From Takakia lepidozioides (taxonomy: Eukaryota; Streptophyta; Takakiopsida; Takakiales; Takakiaceae), in NCBI GenBank assembly GCA_030704615.1, contig CM060734.1, forward strand, positions 33,806,042 to 33,870,041: 64,000 bases of DNA, given 5' to 3'. Each line of letters begins with the position of its first letter. Positions within the stretch are counted from its first letter, which is position 1. Of the stretch, positions 11,131 through 22,148 are shown one piece after another. A model generated the notes under the pieces. That model made no database searches, had not been told where the DNA came from, and worked only from the letters and a program-made list of their open reading frames with translations. Made by a program: the position numbers and the translations under genes.

Positions 11131-12056
11131 GTGTGGGTCCGGACTCAGGTGTTTCCGCCTTGGCAGGTTGCTCAGTGACCTTCCCTTGTAGCTTTGGAGT
11201 ATAGTGAGTGTCTCACAATGCAATGTTGGTTGGTGCATCTTATGCAGGAGCTTGGAAAACAAACAAATGTCATTTTTTGGAGCTTTAGGCTGAATCTCTG
11301 TGTTGGGCTGCATTGCGTAGCCTGGCCTCTGCCTCAGACTCAGACTCAGATCTTTGATCTCAGACTCAAGCTCTTTGATGTCAGACTGAAGTGTATTTGG
11401 GCAATGAAGCACTTATGTAATTTTGAATTATCGTTGCATCTGCTCATTCTATCTGTTGTTCTGGCCATGCTTAGTCAGTTCTTCATGTCATGAGCAGGTT
11501 GTTGCCGTGATGCTTTGGAATTGTGTTTAGGTGTCTTTAGATCGTGATACTGACCACAAGCAACCTACGGTGAACTGTGGTATCCTCCATATTTATGTGG
11601 AATGTCCTACAACGTAGGCCGTAGTATATTTCACACCCGCTATGGTCTTCTCCACAGTATAGGCAGTAAAATACTCCACACCCACACCAAGAGTTGCTCC
11701 AAAATATGCCACGTGTCGCCCTGACAAAAATACACGTGGTGCCCATACCGTTGCCCATATGTCGTCAAGCCATGGTGACAGGCTGTCGCATAATTTTCCC
11801 GTAGATGTGGACAAGTCCACACCCTTTGTACGTTTAGGATCCACGTGGCGGTGTTCGCCAAAGCACACGTCGCCCGTGGAAAAAGCCATTCACCCCGTGA
11901 AAAAAACCACCTGTGGATTCAGCCACCCATGGACTTTTCCACAGGGCCACCCGAGAGCCAGGCCGTCCACGGGGTGTCCGAAAGCACTAGTCGTTTCTTA
12001 CACCCACGACAGGTGTGGATTGCGGCTGATTCCACAGCAAAAAGTGTGGAAAAAGC
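11131..12056. other. CACTA right subterminal region, no gene
   Basis: From about 11560 the DNA is dense in GTGTGG, TTCCAC and CCACGTGG-like words in both orientations and runs into the right terminal repeat. Open frames here, including the start of the long frame that continues past 12085, are coincidental read-through from transposon DNA into the retrotransposon. Confidence 0.6.
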
Positions 12057-12085
12057 CGTGGAAAAAGCCGGTTTCTCTTCTAGTG
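12057..12085 (-). repeat. CACTA right terminal inverted repeat
   Basis: Reads CCGTGG..AAGCCGGTTTCTCTTCTAGTG on the plus strand, the reverse complement of the left end at 5508-5536 with one extra base. Confidence 0.9.
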
Positions 12086-12088
12086 TAT
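12086..12088 (+). other. Target-site duplication (TAT), right copy
   Basis: TAT follows TAGTG and matches 5505-5507. It is also the Tyr codon of the resumed retropepsin frame (Y-D-V-L-V-G-G). Confidence 0.85.
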
Positions 12089-13663
12089 GATGTGCTTGTT
12101 GGTGGGGCGGTGTTATACCCCATGGGATTCACTCTGGACTTTTGGGAGGAAACGACATCCTACAGGCCGGAATGGCAGTCAGGAGATGGCCGATGTGCAC
12201 TGCTCCCAGTGCGGTTTTTTGGGAATGTAGCGGTGGATCATAGGAACATGATGCCCACATTGGCTGCATTCTCAGGGGTGGTGGCTTGGGGTCGTGAGCT
12301 CTTGGAGGGAAATAGCCATTCAGATGATAGGCCATCACCTGATGAGGACAAACAATTGGCATACAAGGCTGATTTGCTTCTTCATGTGCCTGTGCATATT
12401 CCACTGTGGGGTACGGTTGGGAATTTGCATCGAGTAGCAGGCGAGTGTGTGCACCAAGCATGGCGGGAGGCCTTTCCATTGGTGAGTGAGGGGAGTTCAG
12501 TGACATCACCTGGACCTCCTGAGTTAGCTCCTTTGGACACAGTGCCCATTACCTGGCAACCACCTGACTCAGGGATTTGTTTGCTAGACCTGTTTGGAGG
12601 CATGAGCACTGGGCTTGCAGGAGTGTTGCAAGTAGGGATTAAAGTACGCAAGTACTTGTATGTGGAGAAGGATGAGATTGCTCGGCGTATTTCCATGCGC
12701 CACATTGCCTTGCTCACACACCGGTATCCTGAGTTGTTGCCTCTTTCAGCAGTTCAAGGGTATCAAAAGGCCTTGCCAGCAGACATTACCTTGCTGGGGG
12801 CGGATGATTCGCAGCGGCATGGTCCCATTGACTTGGTGATAGCCGGATGGCCTTGCCAAGGACACTCTCCCGCAGGTCATGGGAATGGCTTGCATGATGC
12901 ATGATCGCATTTGTTTTGGGAGATGTTGCGAGTGTTGCGGGACTTGCAGACGAGGCAAGTGCAACCTCTAGGCTATATCTTGGAGAATGTTCATCTTATG
13001 GGGGATTCTCGGGCCAGGGTTATGGCCAGTGTGCATCAGGCGCGGTCTTGGATTGGATCGGCGGTGCTATTGGATGCAGCAGCGGTGGGATCACGCGCGC
13101 ATCGACCTCGATTGTGGTGGACCAATCTTGCACCACCAGAGCTGCTCAAGAAAGCATACGATTCCATTCATCGTCTACCCAATCTCATGGTTGAGGGCAT
13201 TTTGGACCAAGGGAGACAACCACAGAGGGTGCGACATAATGACCGTCCACCTCTAGCGGTGGTCAATCGAGTGGGGCAGCCACGTGCGGCCTTGCCTACG
13301 CTCATGAGCTTTCCCTCGTCTCATGCTTTTCGAGACAATGGTCCTGGATTGATTTGGGACAGTGTGCTACAGCAATTGGTGGAGCCCAATGCGGATGAGC
13401 GAGAGCGGACAATGGGATTTGCAACCGGCATTACAGATGTGCCAGCTCTGTCAGAGGCATCATGCCGCCAAGTGTTGGGTCAAGCAATGGATCTAAATTG
13501 CTTGACATGGATAATTGGCTTGTGCATGGCTGAGCAACGAAGATTGCAAGCATTGATGACTACTTCTGTACTCCCATTGGATGGTGCATCCTCCCTGCCA
13601 ACCGGGACGGTTGAGGCAGTGAGTGGGGGCGAGCACAGGATCGTGGGTTGCAAACACCCATGA
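12086..13663 (+). pseudogene. Gypsy polyprotein: retropepsin C-terminus fused to a DNMT3-like cytosine-5 DNA methyltransferase
   Basis: One frame runs from the protease tail (YDVLVGGAVLYPMGFTLDFW) through a linker into a C5-methyltransferase domain (about 12560-13530). Motif I: LLDLFGGMSTGLAGVL. Motif IV with the catalytic Pro-Cys-Gln: GWPCQGHSPAGHG (12845-12883). Motif VI: ENV (12983-12991). Motif VIII: SRAHRPRLWWTN (about 13090-13125). Motifs IX-X: RERTMGF..ITDV and SCRQVLGQAM. The AHRPRLWW form of motif VIII, the short target-recognition part and the RERTMGF..TDV block resemble DNMT3/DRM enzymes more than bacterial Dcm or MET1. An in-frame TGA at 12902-12904 (a CGA codon one transition away would fit) lies between motifs IV and VI, and TGA-TAG follow at 13661-13666. 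Known: Gypsy elements of the charophyte Klebsormidium and Copia elements of dinoflagellates have been reported to carry DNMTs. Inferred role: self-methylation of the element. The copy is inactive. Confidence 0.85.
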
Positions 13664-13666
13664 TAG

Positions 13667-15120
13667 ATGTGGGATGAGATGCGCAAAGAGAGAGTCATTA
13701 GATCTCTCAAGCAGCAGTATGAGGAGTGGGGAGAGCCATGGACTGAGGATCAGTTGGAGGCCAAGGTGACCAAGGTTTTTGAAGAGGTTGAGGATGTTTC
13801 TTGCATGGAGGATGTTCTCAAGGTGGCTATGGTGGAGCAAGTGGAGGCTACGCCACAGTCAGATTGGGCGGACAAGGCCTAAGAGGTTGCTATCTAGCAA
13901 CCAAAGGATTCGTCTCCTACCTCCAAGCCTGGTGTACCCAAGGTTGCAGTCACTGAGGACAATTGGGAACCAGATGTTGGATCTACAGTCACCGGAGGAG
14001 AGAGACGGAGGATCCAGCGATTTCTAAGGGCTTATAGAAATTGCTTTGCCTTCAGTTTGAAGGATTTGGGGAGTTTGAAAGGTCAGGAGATTTGTATTGA
14101 TTTGGCAAGTGACACGCCAATCTTTCGAAGGCCCTACCGGTATAGTGACATGGAGAGGTCATTGATCCAGTCACGGACTATGAAGTGTTCGAAGCTGGAT
14201 TGATGGAGTTGTCAAGCGGGGAGTATGCCTCGGCAACGGTGATGCCAGCTAAGAAGGATATCTATGGCAATTGGACAGAAAGAAGGATGTGTGGGGACTA
14301 TCGTCCTGTGAACCGTCAGACTAAGTCCAATAGATATGCCATGCCAACTCCAGAGGAGATCTTTGATGCCATTGGGCATGCAAAGGTGTTTAGCACATTG
14401 GACTTGCGATCCGGTTACCACCAGTTGCCAATCAAGAGGCTGACAAGCAAAAGACCAACATTCTGGGGGATTGACCAACATGGGAAGGATTGTTTGTACC
14501 AATGGCGGTTCTTACCGTTTGGGTTGAAGAATGCTTCTGCAGAGTTTTAGAGGGTCATGGATAGGATTCTTGCGGGGCTAGACTTTGCCTGGTGCTATAT
14601 TGATGACATCATTGTCTTTAGTGCTACGGTTGAGGAGCATGAGAGACACCTTCAGGTGGTGTTTGAGCGCTTGAGAGCGCACGGGTTGAAACTGTGCAAG
14701 TTCTTCCACAATCAGATTGAGTATCTGGGCCACATGATATACCCTGGAGGATTGGGTGTTCAACAGACAAAGGTGGAGGCCATTGCATGCATTCCACGCC
14801 CCATGGATGTGAGTAGAGTTTGTGCTTTCATGGGATTGGCAAACTACTATCGACGGTTTGTCAAGGGATTTAGCAGCATTGCAAAGGCTCTTACCAAGTT
14901 GACCAAGGTGGGTCAGGAGTGGCAATGGGAGGAGGAGCAGGAGGAAGCATTTGAGAAACTCAAGGCTCGATTGACTTCTGCACCTATTCTGAGGCGGCCT
15001 ATTCGGAGGCGGTCTTTCCAGCTACATACGGATTGGAGTATGTTGGGGATTGGAGCAGTGCTCACACAGGTGGAGGATGAGGGAATGGAGTTCGTAGTGG
15101 CATATGCTAGCAGACCCCGC
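13667..15120 (+). pseudogene. Gypsy polyprotein remainder: linker, reverse transcriptase and start of RNase H (3'-truncated)
   Basis: In the same frame as the methyltransferase, a linker (13667-13882, RSLKQQYEEWGEPW) is followed, with frameshifts near 13880-14190, by a Ty3/Gypsy reverse transcriptase. Visible are GLMELSSGEYASATVMPAKKD, MCGDYRPVNRQTKSN, STLDLRSGYHQLP, FLPFGLKNASAEF, CYIDDIIVFS (the catalytic Asp-Asp pair, about 14593-14622), EYLGHMIYPGG and FMGLANYYRRFVKGF. A TAG at 14548-14550 interrupts it just before the IDD box. The RNase H start (HTDWSMLGIGAVLTQ) is present, but the element stops abruptly after VVAYASRP near 15115, with no integrase or LTR. Order of domains: protease, methyltransferase, RT, RNase H. 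Confidence 0.85.
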
Positions 15121-16140
15121 AGCAGCAACAAGGACGACACACGCCTCTGCCCAGCCTGCGCGGCTAGACAAACTCAAATGACGTCTCCACTAATTTTTTT
15201 TAGTGGCCATGACCTTGAATTACATATAATAACATGGGTAAATGGGTGTGGATGGAAAGATATCATTAGGATGTGGCATCACGGGATAATGAATTGGGCA
15301 TAAAAGAACAAATCAGTATTTGAACAAATCAAATAGTCATAGTCAAGGGATTATCTATTTTAGCTAACCCACTACGATCACCAAATTTGGAGCTTACACA
15401 TACACTATGTATAGAGGCCATCCACGGCCATGCCATCTTTGTTGTCTCAGACCTCGAGGATTAATGGGGTGATTAATGGGGTGTACTTTTCATGTCTCGA
15501 GTGTAGTGCTAGTTTTCCAAAAATCTCTCCAATCTAACCTCAATTTATGCTAATACTCAATCACATTTTGTCTAATTAAGGATGTTTACCTTATAAGTAT
15601 CCGCTTTCTTATAGCTATAAATTACGAAAAGGTTAAGATAACCAACTTATACAATGGTAGGCACATGACTTTTTTCTTAGAAGGCTCACCCTCAAAAAGA
15701 GCAATTGCAATAAAGTGAAGTGACTCTTAATTATGCTACAGCTGGAGTCTTCTCACTCTTTAGAGGTTGAACTAAGTTTAGGGTTTGATTACAAGTTTTC
15801 GCCCTTTCACCCCCCCTACCAAATTAACATCTATTCTTAAAAATCATTGAAATTCATCTGATAAAATCATAGCTATCTACATCATCCAAAATAGAATACA
15901 TGAGGAACCTATGACCAGCAAGAGTCAGTCAAACTCAGTCAACATATAAGGTCTTAAGGTCATTCAACCCAAAGTACTAGAGTATTTAGGACACAACCAA
16001 TAATAGAATCACAACCCATCAGACCTAAGAATGTTGACGTTATTTTATTTTATTTTTTGGAAAAAATAGATGTCGGCCAAATTAAAATTGAAGAAACATT
16101 CCTCAAAAGCCATGAATTGCATATTTAAACTTCATATTAA
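15121..16140. other. Spacer between two retroelement fragments, no gene seen
   Basis: Nothing codes here convincingly. A perfect short hairpin, CCACTAA-(T)n-TTAGTGG, lies at about 15187-15206, just inside the truncated end of the methyltransferase-bearing element. The rest is AT-rich. Confidence 0.5.
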
Positions 16141-16149
16141 AAACACGAG

Positions 16150-17145
16150 TGGCATTTTGGACGACATTTTGATATTTTCACAGAATGAAGAAGAGCATGG
16201 TCGCCATGTACGCCTTGTCCTTGATAAATTGAGGGAAAAATGACTATATGCCAAGTTGGAAAAATATTTTTTCCACCAATCTGAAGTCGAATTTTTGGGC
16301 TACATTATTTCCGACAAATGAGTCTTTATGGATCAGAAGAAAATACAAATCATCATCGAGTGGATTAAACCAACTTCAGTCCGAGATGTACAATGTTTTT
16401 TAGGATTTGCAAATTTCTATAGAATCTTCATAAAAAACTACTCCAAAATTGCTGCACCATTGACACGACTCATAGGGAAGGACAAATTTGTATGGAACGA
16501 GAAGGCTGATCAAGCATTTGAAAGTCTGAAGCAGACATTTACAACGGCTCCAATATTGGTACATGCAGACCTATCTAAACCACTCTTTTGGAAACAGATG
16601 CATCGGACTTTGCACTTGGCGCGGTACTCTCTCAATACAGTACAGATGGCCGACTCCACCTTGTTGGTTTTCGTTCTCACAAATTTTCCGCTGCGGAGAT
16701 CAATTATGAAATCTATGACAAAGAAATTCTAGCGATTATCGATGCTTTTGAGGAGTGACGTCATCTATTGGAGGGAGCTAAACATCAGGTCACTGTCTAT
16801 ACCGATCACAAAAACCTCGAGTATTTTATGAGTGCTCGTGTTTTGAATCGACGTCAAGCGAGATGGAGTATGTCACTAGCAAGGTTTGATTTTGTTATTG
16901 CCTACCATCCCGGACATCTTCAAGAAAAACCAGCTGCTCTTTCTCGACGATCGTATCTTGCGCGAAAAGAAGGGGATACAGCTTTTGACCAACAGAAATC
17001 CATCATCTTGAAACCAGCAAATCTCCAATTGAATATGCTATCCATGTCCACCTATGACGATGTAGAGATCATAAAGGAGATTCAGGAAGCACTGAAGAGC
17101 GACCAATTTGCCACGACACTACGAAGTCAATTAAATCGACCTTGA
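16150..17145 (+). pseudogene. Chromovirus (Ty3/Gypsy) RT C-terminal part and RNase H
   Basis: The homology starts abruptly at LDDILIFSQNEEEHGRH (about 16159), the catalytic Asp-Asp box of the reverse transcriptase. It continues through KLEKYFFHQSEVEFLGYIIS, QCFLGFANFYRIFIKNYSK and the RNase H ([23 protein letters not shown], about 16801-16869). Stops and frameshifts occur at about 16240, 16318, 16580, 16731 and 16758, so it is dead. Everything 5' of the Asp-Asp box is missing here and is found at 36.2-38.1 kb on the other strand. Confidence 0.85.
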
Positions 17146-18494
17146 GACAACCCACATGTTACAAACGACTTCGAATTCAAAGATGTCTTACATTATTTCA
17201 AGGGACTTCTCTATGTACCTCCAGGACCTACACGACTTCGAATTCTTCAAACATGTTATGATCTTCCAGCTGAAGGACATTTCGACTTCAACAAAACAAT
17301 GTAATTGATATCCAGGGACTATTGGTGGCCGCACTTGTGGAAACTCGTGAAAGAATTTGTAAAATCTTATGACACCTGTGCTAGGGCGAAGGGACCACGA
17401 CATCGACCTTATGGCCTTCTTCAAACCATTACCCATTCCCAAAGGTCCATGGTCATCCTTGTCTATGGACTTCTTCCAATTTCCAAGACCACCGACTCAA
17501 TCCTTGTTATTGTGGATCGTTTTACGAAGATGACACATTTCATTTCATGTAATAAGACGGTTACTGGTGAGGAAACTGCAAGACTCTTCCTCAATAATAT
17601 CTACCGCATTCATGGACTCCTGAAGGACATCGTATCTGATCGAGGACCACAGTTCATATCAAATTTCTGGAGGGGATTATTTCAAATATTGGATATTAAG
17701 ATCAACCTCTCTACAGCTAATCATCCACAAACTGATGGTCAAACCTAACGCAAAAAACCCGATTTTGGAGCAATATATTCTTTGTACGATAAATTATCAC
17801 CAAGATAATTTTGGACGGACCTTCTACCATTAGCTGAGTTTGCCTACAACAACACTATATATTCTTCGACCAAGCAAACTCCATTTTTCTCCAATTATGC
17901 GAGCAAACCATTTCCACATGAAAACTGTTGGAAGCCCTGCTGTAGAAAAGCTTGCTACTCATCTTGTTACGCAAGGAGCTTACATTCCGCCTCGTGGAAA
18001 CTCAAAAACAATACAAGGAGTATGGAGATCAACATCGTCAATTCCAACCCCAGTTCAAGGTCGAAGATCGTGTGTGACTTCTTCGACGGGAAATACAAAC
18101 CTCGCGACCATCAAGGAAGTTGGATTATCAACGCATGGGACCATTCAAAATTATTCGACAAATAAATCAGGTCAGTTTTCGGCTCCCACGAAGTATGCAC
18201 ATCTATCCAGTCTTTCATGTTTTATTATTGGAATTGTATCATCTATCGAATATTTTAGGGAGAGTCTCTGTACCACCTCCACCAATTGACGTCAATCAGA
18301 AAATCAAGTATGAAGTCGACAAAATCGTAGACTCTCGCATCAAGTATAAACGTCTTGAGTATTTCGTACAATGGAAAGCCTACAATATCAGCGAACGAAC
18401 GTGTGAACCTGCATCCAATCTCGCCAATGCATCTGACAAAGTCCAAGAGTTTCATCAAAGATATCCAGCTAAGCCCCGAACTGTACGTCAATAA
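17146..18494 (+). pseudogene. Chromovirus integrase and chromodomain
   Basis: The integrase reads ISRDYWWPHLWKLVKEFVKSYDTCARAKGPRHRPYG (zinc-binding region, about 17308-17412), then ILVIVDRFTKMTHFI and IVSDRGPQFISNFWRGLF. It ends NHPQTDGQT followed by a stop in place of the catalytic Glu (about 17746-17748). A chromodomain closes the polyprotein at about 18300-18450 (YEVDKIVDSRIKYKRLEYFVQWKAYN, SERTCEPASNL), with a stop at 18494. Known of the family: the chromodomain steers integration to histone marks. Several frameshifts lie between 17420 and 18120. Confidence 0.85.
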
Positions 18495-19052
18495 GACGTC
18501 ACAACAATGATGTCAGCCAACAATGATGTCAGGAAGGAGCATGACACATCAATATATATAGCTACACTTCCAGCACTCTTGCATCTTGTATTGGCAATAT
18601 GGAGTCACAGGAACCAGATACATTGAAGTTGTCGCTTACCCAACTACCAGATCAGTCATTCTGACTCTCACGACCTTCCACATCACGCCGACATTCTCGA
18701 GACAATGGGCCACCAATGCGACGCGTACTTCCTCGTCTGGACCCCGTCCGACGGCAAGTGAAGTCTATTCGAAGTCTGATAATTTTGTTGGAGGTTGAGG
18801 CTTCGGACCCAGAGGGCAACAAAATCATGTTTAAAGGCAGTTTCGAAAATCAGAATGCTCAAATCACTACGTGGTCCCAAGTTCAAGGTATTGGACACTA
18901 TCGATGGTTGCAGGGACCTATTAATCATTTGAGTCAAGAACGAAGAGCTGAATACTTGGCAAGTACTATTCGCCGGATTTTGGATTTTCTCCAGCTCTAA
19001 GCAAGTCCAAGATTTCACCGCTCCTCGATGAACTCGGCGCTAGAGGAGGGGG
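18495..19052 (+). other. Chromovirus 3' untranslated region with polypurine tract
   Basis: Non-coding DNA between the chromodomain stop and the LTR. AGAGGAGGGGG at 19042-19052 directly abuts the LTR start and is the likely polypurine tract for plus-strand priming. Confidence 0.65.
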
Positions 19053-19677
19053 TGATATCACGGACATAGCCCAAAGGAACTTATCAGGAGTAAATACCAG
19101 AAGTTACTAAGTTACCGTGATCTACCATGATCTATTATGATTTATCATAAGTTACCAAGTTACCGGAAGTTTACCAAATTACCGAGAGTAACTTGGAAAA
19201 CTGCTCAGGAAGCTTCTTTTGGAGGAAACTTCTCCAACAAGATACCTCATTTGTTTAAAGAAACTTCTCCATCAAGATACCTCTTTTGTTTAAGGAAACT
19301 TCTCTATCAAGAAACCTCATTTGGGGAAGCCTCTTAGGGAACCTCCTGGTAGCCAGTATATATAGGAGACGAGACTAGACACTCTTCAGTCTCGCCAACA
19401 TCAGTTCAAGCTACTCTTGTTTCCAGTTCCCAGTACTCCAGTCCAGTTCCCAGTACTCTAGCCAAGTTTCCAGTATCTGGTACTTCAGTCCAGTTTTCAG
19501 CATTCTAGTATTCAAGTCGTGTTCCAATATCTTGTGCTATTGTTCATTGTTATAAAGATCGTCTTGATTCTTATTTACTCATCATGCATTCGGCCACGCC
19601 GACCTTGACTTTTTGTCTAGTCTTATACCTTTAGTCTGATCTCTTGTTTGTGTTCAGTCATGTTCTCGTCCTTGACA
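19053..19677 (+). repeat. Chromovirus 3' LTR
   Basis: The 625-bp segment starts TGATATCACGG right after a polypurine tract and ends CGTCCTTGACA, so it has TG...CA ends. Its last ~205 bp match, on the opposite strand, the LTR piece at 38060-38265 at roughly 90 percent by eye. Confidence 0.85.
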
Positions 19678-19689
19678 AATACCATGAAA

Positions 19690-19840
19690 ACAATTCACAT
19701 AATTGCGGTGTATAAACCTCCAACACTACAATGAACTATTTTCTTATATTCTCTCAAAAAACTCATTGATAATTTCCCACATACATGTCCAACTATAATA
19801 ATAAGGGATTTTAATGTAGATCTTTTACAGAGTAATATCA
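19690..19840 (+). pseudogene. LINE endonuclease (EEP) fragment
   Basis: The translation IIAVYKPPT, then FLYSLKKLIDNFP, then PTIIIRDFNVDLLQ matches the Y-x-P-P and G-D-F-N motifs of LINE apurinic-type endonucleases, with Gly replaced by Arg. It starts 12 bp after the LTR end and fades by about 19840. It is only a fragment. Confidence 0.5.
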
Positions 19841-21012
19841 TAATAACAAATCAATTGCAAAAATTCTTAGTACTTCAGAGCGCAGGGGGAGAAAGCTGCT
19901 CCAAGATTTCGCCAGCACCTGGGGTAAAAATGACCTGCTCGGAGCGCGTCTTCCCATCTTACGCATTCAATGGTAGGATTCCATTCCCGCTCAATGGGAG
20001 GTCCCCTGGTGATGGGGAGGACACTAAATTCAACTAGCGTTACAAACGAGCTAAAGACCCTACGTCTAAAGCGCACTTGAAATTCTAGTACCTCCAAGTT
20101 ATTCTGCAGATAACACTCACTACCCCTGCAAATCGCCCACTTCTTCCCGAGGTGTGGTTCCAGCTCCAGGCATTTGTTGATTTTGTGTTGTGATGCCTTC
20201 TCAATTCTCCACTGCTTTTCTCTACGCTCTTATCAGATTCTCTTCGAAGACCTATCCTCTCTTAGCAGCATTTCCACCTCTGAAAGTTTCCCCCCAGTAA
20301 GCCTTCACGGCCCCAGCAAGTGGTTATTTTTTCCACTAATGTGACACTTCTTTTATTAATTTGTATTAATTAACTTGCATGATTAATTTTATTAATTTAT
20401 AATTAGTACTGCCATTTATGGATCTCATCTAGACCATGTTTAGACAAATGCACCTCACCAACACTGCATATCTGGCATTATAGAAGCATATTGGACAAAC
20501 CATAAACCTGTATTTATTGCCTTTAGATTACCTAATTACATTCCTTGCTACGAACATATATCATCATCGTAATACTCTAATAGGTACTCACCATAAGGAG
20601 GAACCATTACGCGACGAGCCGCTTGTTGATGTTGATATCTTGTTTTTTCTTTTGTAGGGATTAGGTATTCAATCTTTCAATGCTCTTGTGGTGAGCGAAT
20701 CTGGCGATGCCGTACTGAAAGATATCAGCAAGGAGATTATGATATTTGCTTATAGCAATGAATGCAGTGAGGTTGTTGTTATGGATCTTAAGTAGAATAG
20801 TATGGTTTTTATGGATGATACAAGTGTCTGTGGTTTCATTGCTATATAACTGAAAGTGGCATCAATTTTTGAATGAGATCTTGTCAAAACCTGAAATGGA
20901 GAGAACTTATACCCTGAGTGCTTAAACCAACTTGCAAATTGAACAATAGTTCCATATTCTTCACAACTGTGACATCAATTTGACCATAGTTGATCTTATA
21001 GTAGTTCCTAAC
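19841..21012. other. Intergenic DNA, one weak exon candidate
   Basis: No recognisable gene. A TTTTTTCTTTTGTAG tract at about 20643-20657 is followed by a frame beginning GLGIQSFNALVVSESGD (to a TAG near 20793). It looks exon-like, but I recognise no family and see no partner exons. Confidence 0.3.
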
Positions 21013-21060
21013 CAGTGTTGGGCGGGTATATCACTGAGAACATGACCTACGGCCCGGACT
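21013..21060 (+). repeat. Solo hAT-type terminus related to the element at 42187
   Basis: CAGTGTTGGGCGG matches the first 13 bases of the terminal inverted repeat of the hAT element at 42187-43052, and it is likewise followed by proline-codon-like GGCGGG/CCGG-rich DNA. A matching right end was not found nearby, so this is a truncated relative. Confidence 0.45.
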
Positions 21061-22148
21061 TGTCAATATGAAAACCCATTAAAAGCCCGCCGGACCCAGG
21101 CTTGAGAGGATATTAAGATTTTTGTTGTCCGACAGATATGCATAATCTATGCTCATTTTTCGATGTCGGACATGGATGTAAAGGGTTTGTTGTTATAGAA
21201 GCGCGCCGGTCATGTGTAAGGGCAGGTCATGAATTTTATTTAAAATATGTATATTTTTAAATGACTCCAACTTCTCTATAAACATTTGGGCCACCCTCAT
21301 TTCATTGAAAATCACCAATTGCTAAAGTACCAGATCATGATCTCCACCCATATTTTGTTAACTATCACTAGTCATCACCAACCTGGGCCCACCTCTTCCC
21401 ATGCCATTGTTCTCCTCTCTCCACAAGTCCGGCCCGCCCCTCCCACACCGCTAACCCACCTATGCAGGGCTTTTGGCGGGCCTCTTGGAGCCCTAACCCT
21501 ACTATACAGGTCTTGGGGCGGGGCCCCAAGGGGAGCCAAACTTTGAGGGTGTTGAATGATATTTTGATATGCATAGTAAGTATTAAGAGTTTTGGCATTA
21601 TCATAAGCTATTAGTGTTATCATATTTATTAGTATATGGACAACTAAAATAGTATTAGAGCAGATTTGAGAAAAATAATTTTGACGTGATTCAATTTTTC
21701 TATTTTGGGACAATATGGGCAGCTTCAAAAAATAAATATGATGATGACGTGGAGGAAGCCAATGATGTGGCGGATGATGATATTTAAAAAAAGACGATGA
21801 CCTAACATTGAGGCACCTTATTCATGCTCTATGCTGAAGTAGTCTTTAACTTTTGAATCGTCACTAGAATGTATATGCAATGGTATGTTGGATACTATAA
21901 TTTTGCAAATCCAAGTCCACCATGTGTGAGTTCTTTTATTTCAGATTTGAACATCTCCATCTGCAATTTCCATGCAACAACAATTAGAAAACAACTATGA
22001 TTTATATATAATTTAAGATAATTTTATTCACATCAAGGTGGGAAAATGAATAGATACAAAAACAAAATTTTCAAATTTTATAGTGAAGTGAATATAAACA
22101 ATCACGCAATAAAGCGCAAAGCAACATTTGTACATCTTTCAAATTAAG

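Larger units (their letters stand above)
5508..12085 (+). mobile_element. Complete non-autonomous CACTA (En/Spm-type) transposon carrying a PPR gene array
   Basis: The element starts CACTAGAAGAGAAACCGG and ends with its reverse complement. The first 23 bases match, and after one indel CCACGG also matches. It is flanked by TAT on both sides and is 6,578 bp long. Both ends carry subterminal DNA rich in TTCCAC and GTGTGG words (about 5520-5760 and 11560-12085), typical of transposase-binding subterminal repeats. No CACTA transposase (TnpA/TnpD-like) is recognisable inside. The interior instead holds a degenerate PPR gene (about 7440-10056) and duplicated non-coding blocks, so it looks like a defective element that captured host sequence and depends on transposase supplied in trans. 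It lies inside the protease codons of a Ty3/Gypsy element, in frame with both flanks after excision. Confidence 0.9.

Noticed and set aside
11759-12085. First ~109 codons of a 381-codon open frame, which look like an N-terminal extension of the methyltransferase protein
   Set aside because: This stretch is the CACTA subterminal region and terminal repeat. True homology of the polyprotein resumes only at 12086.
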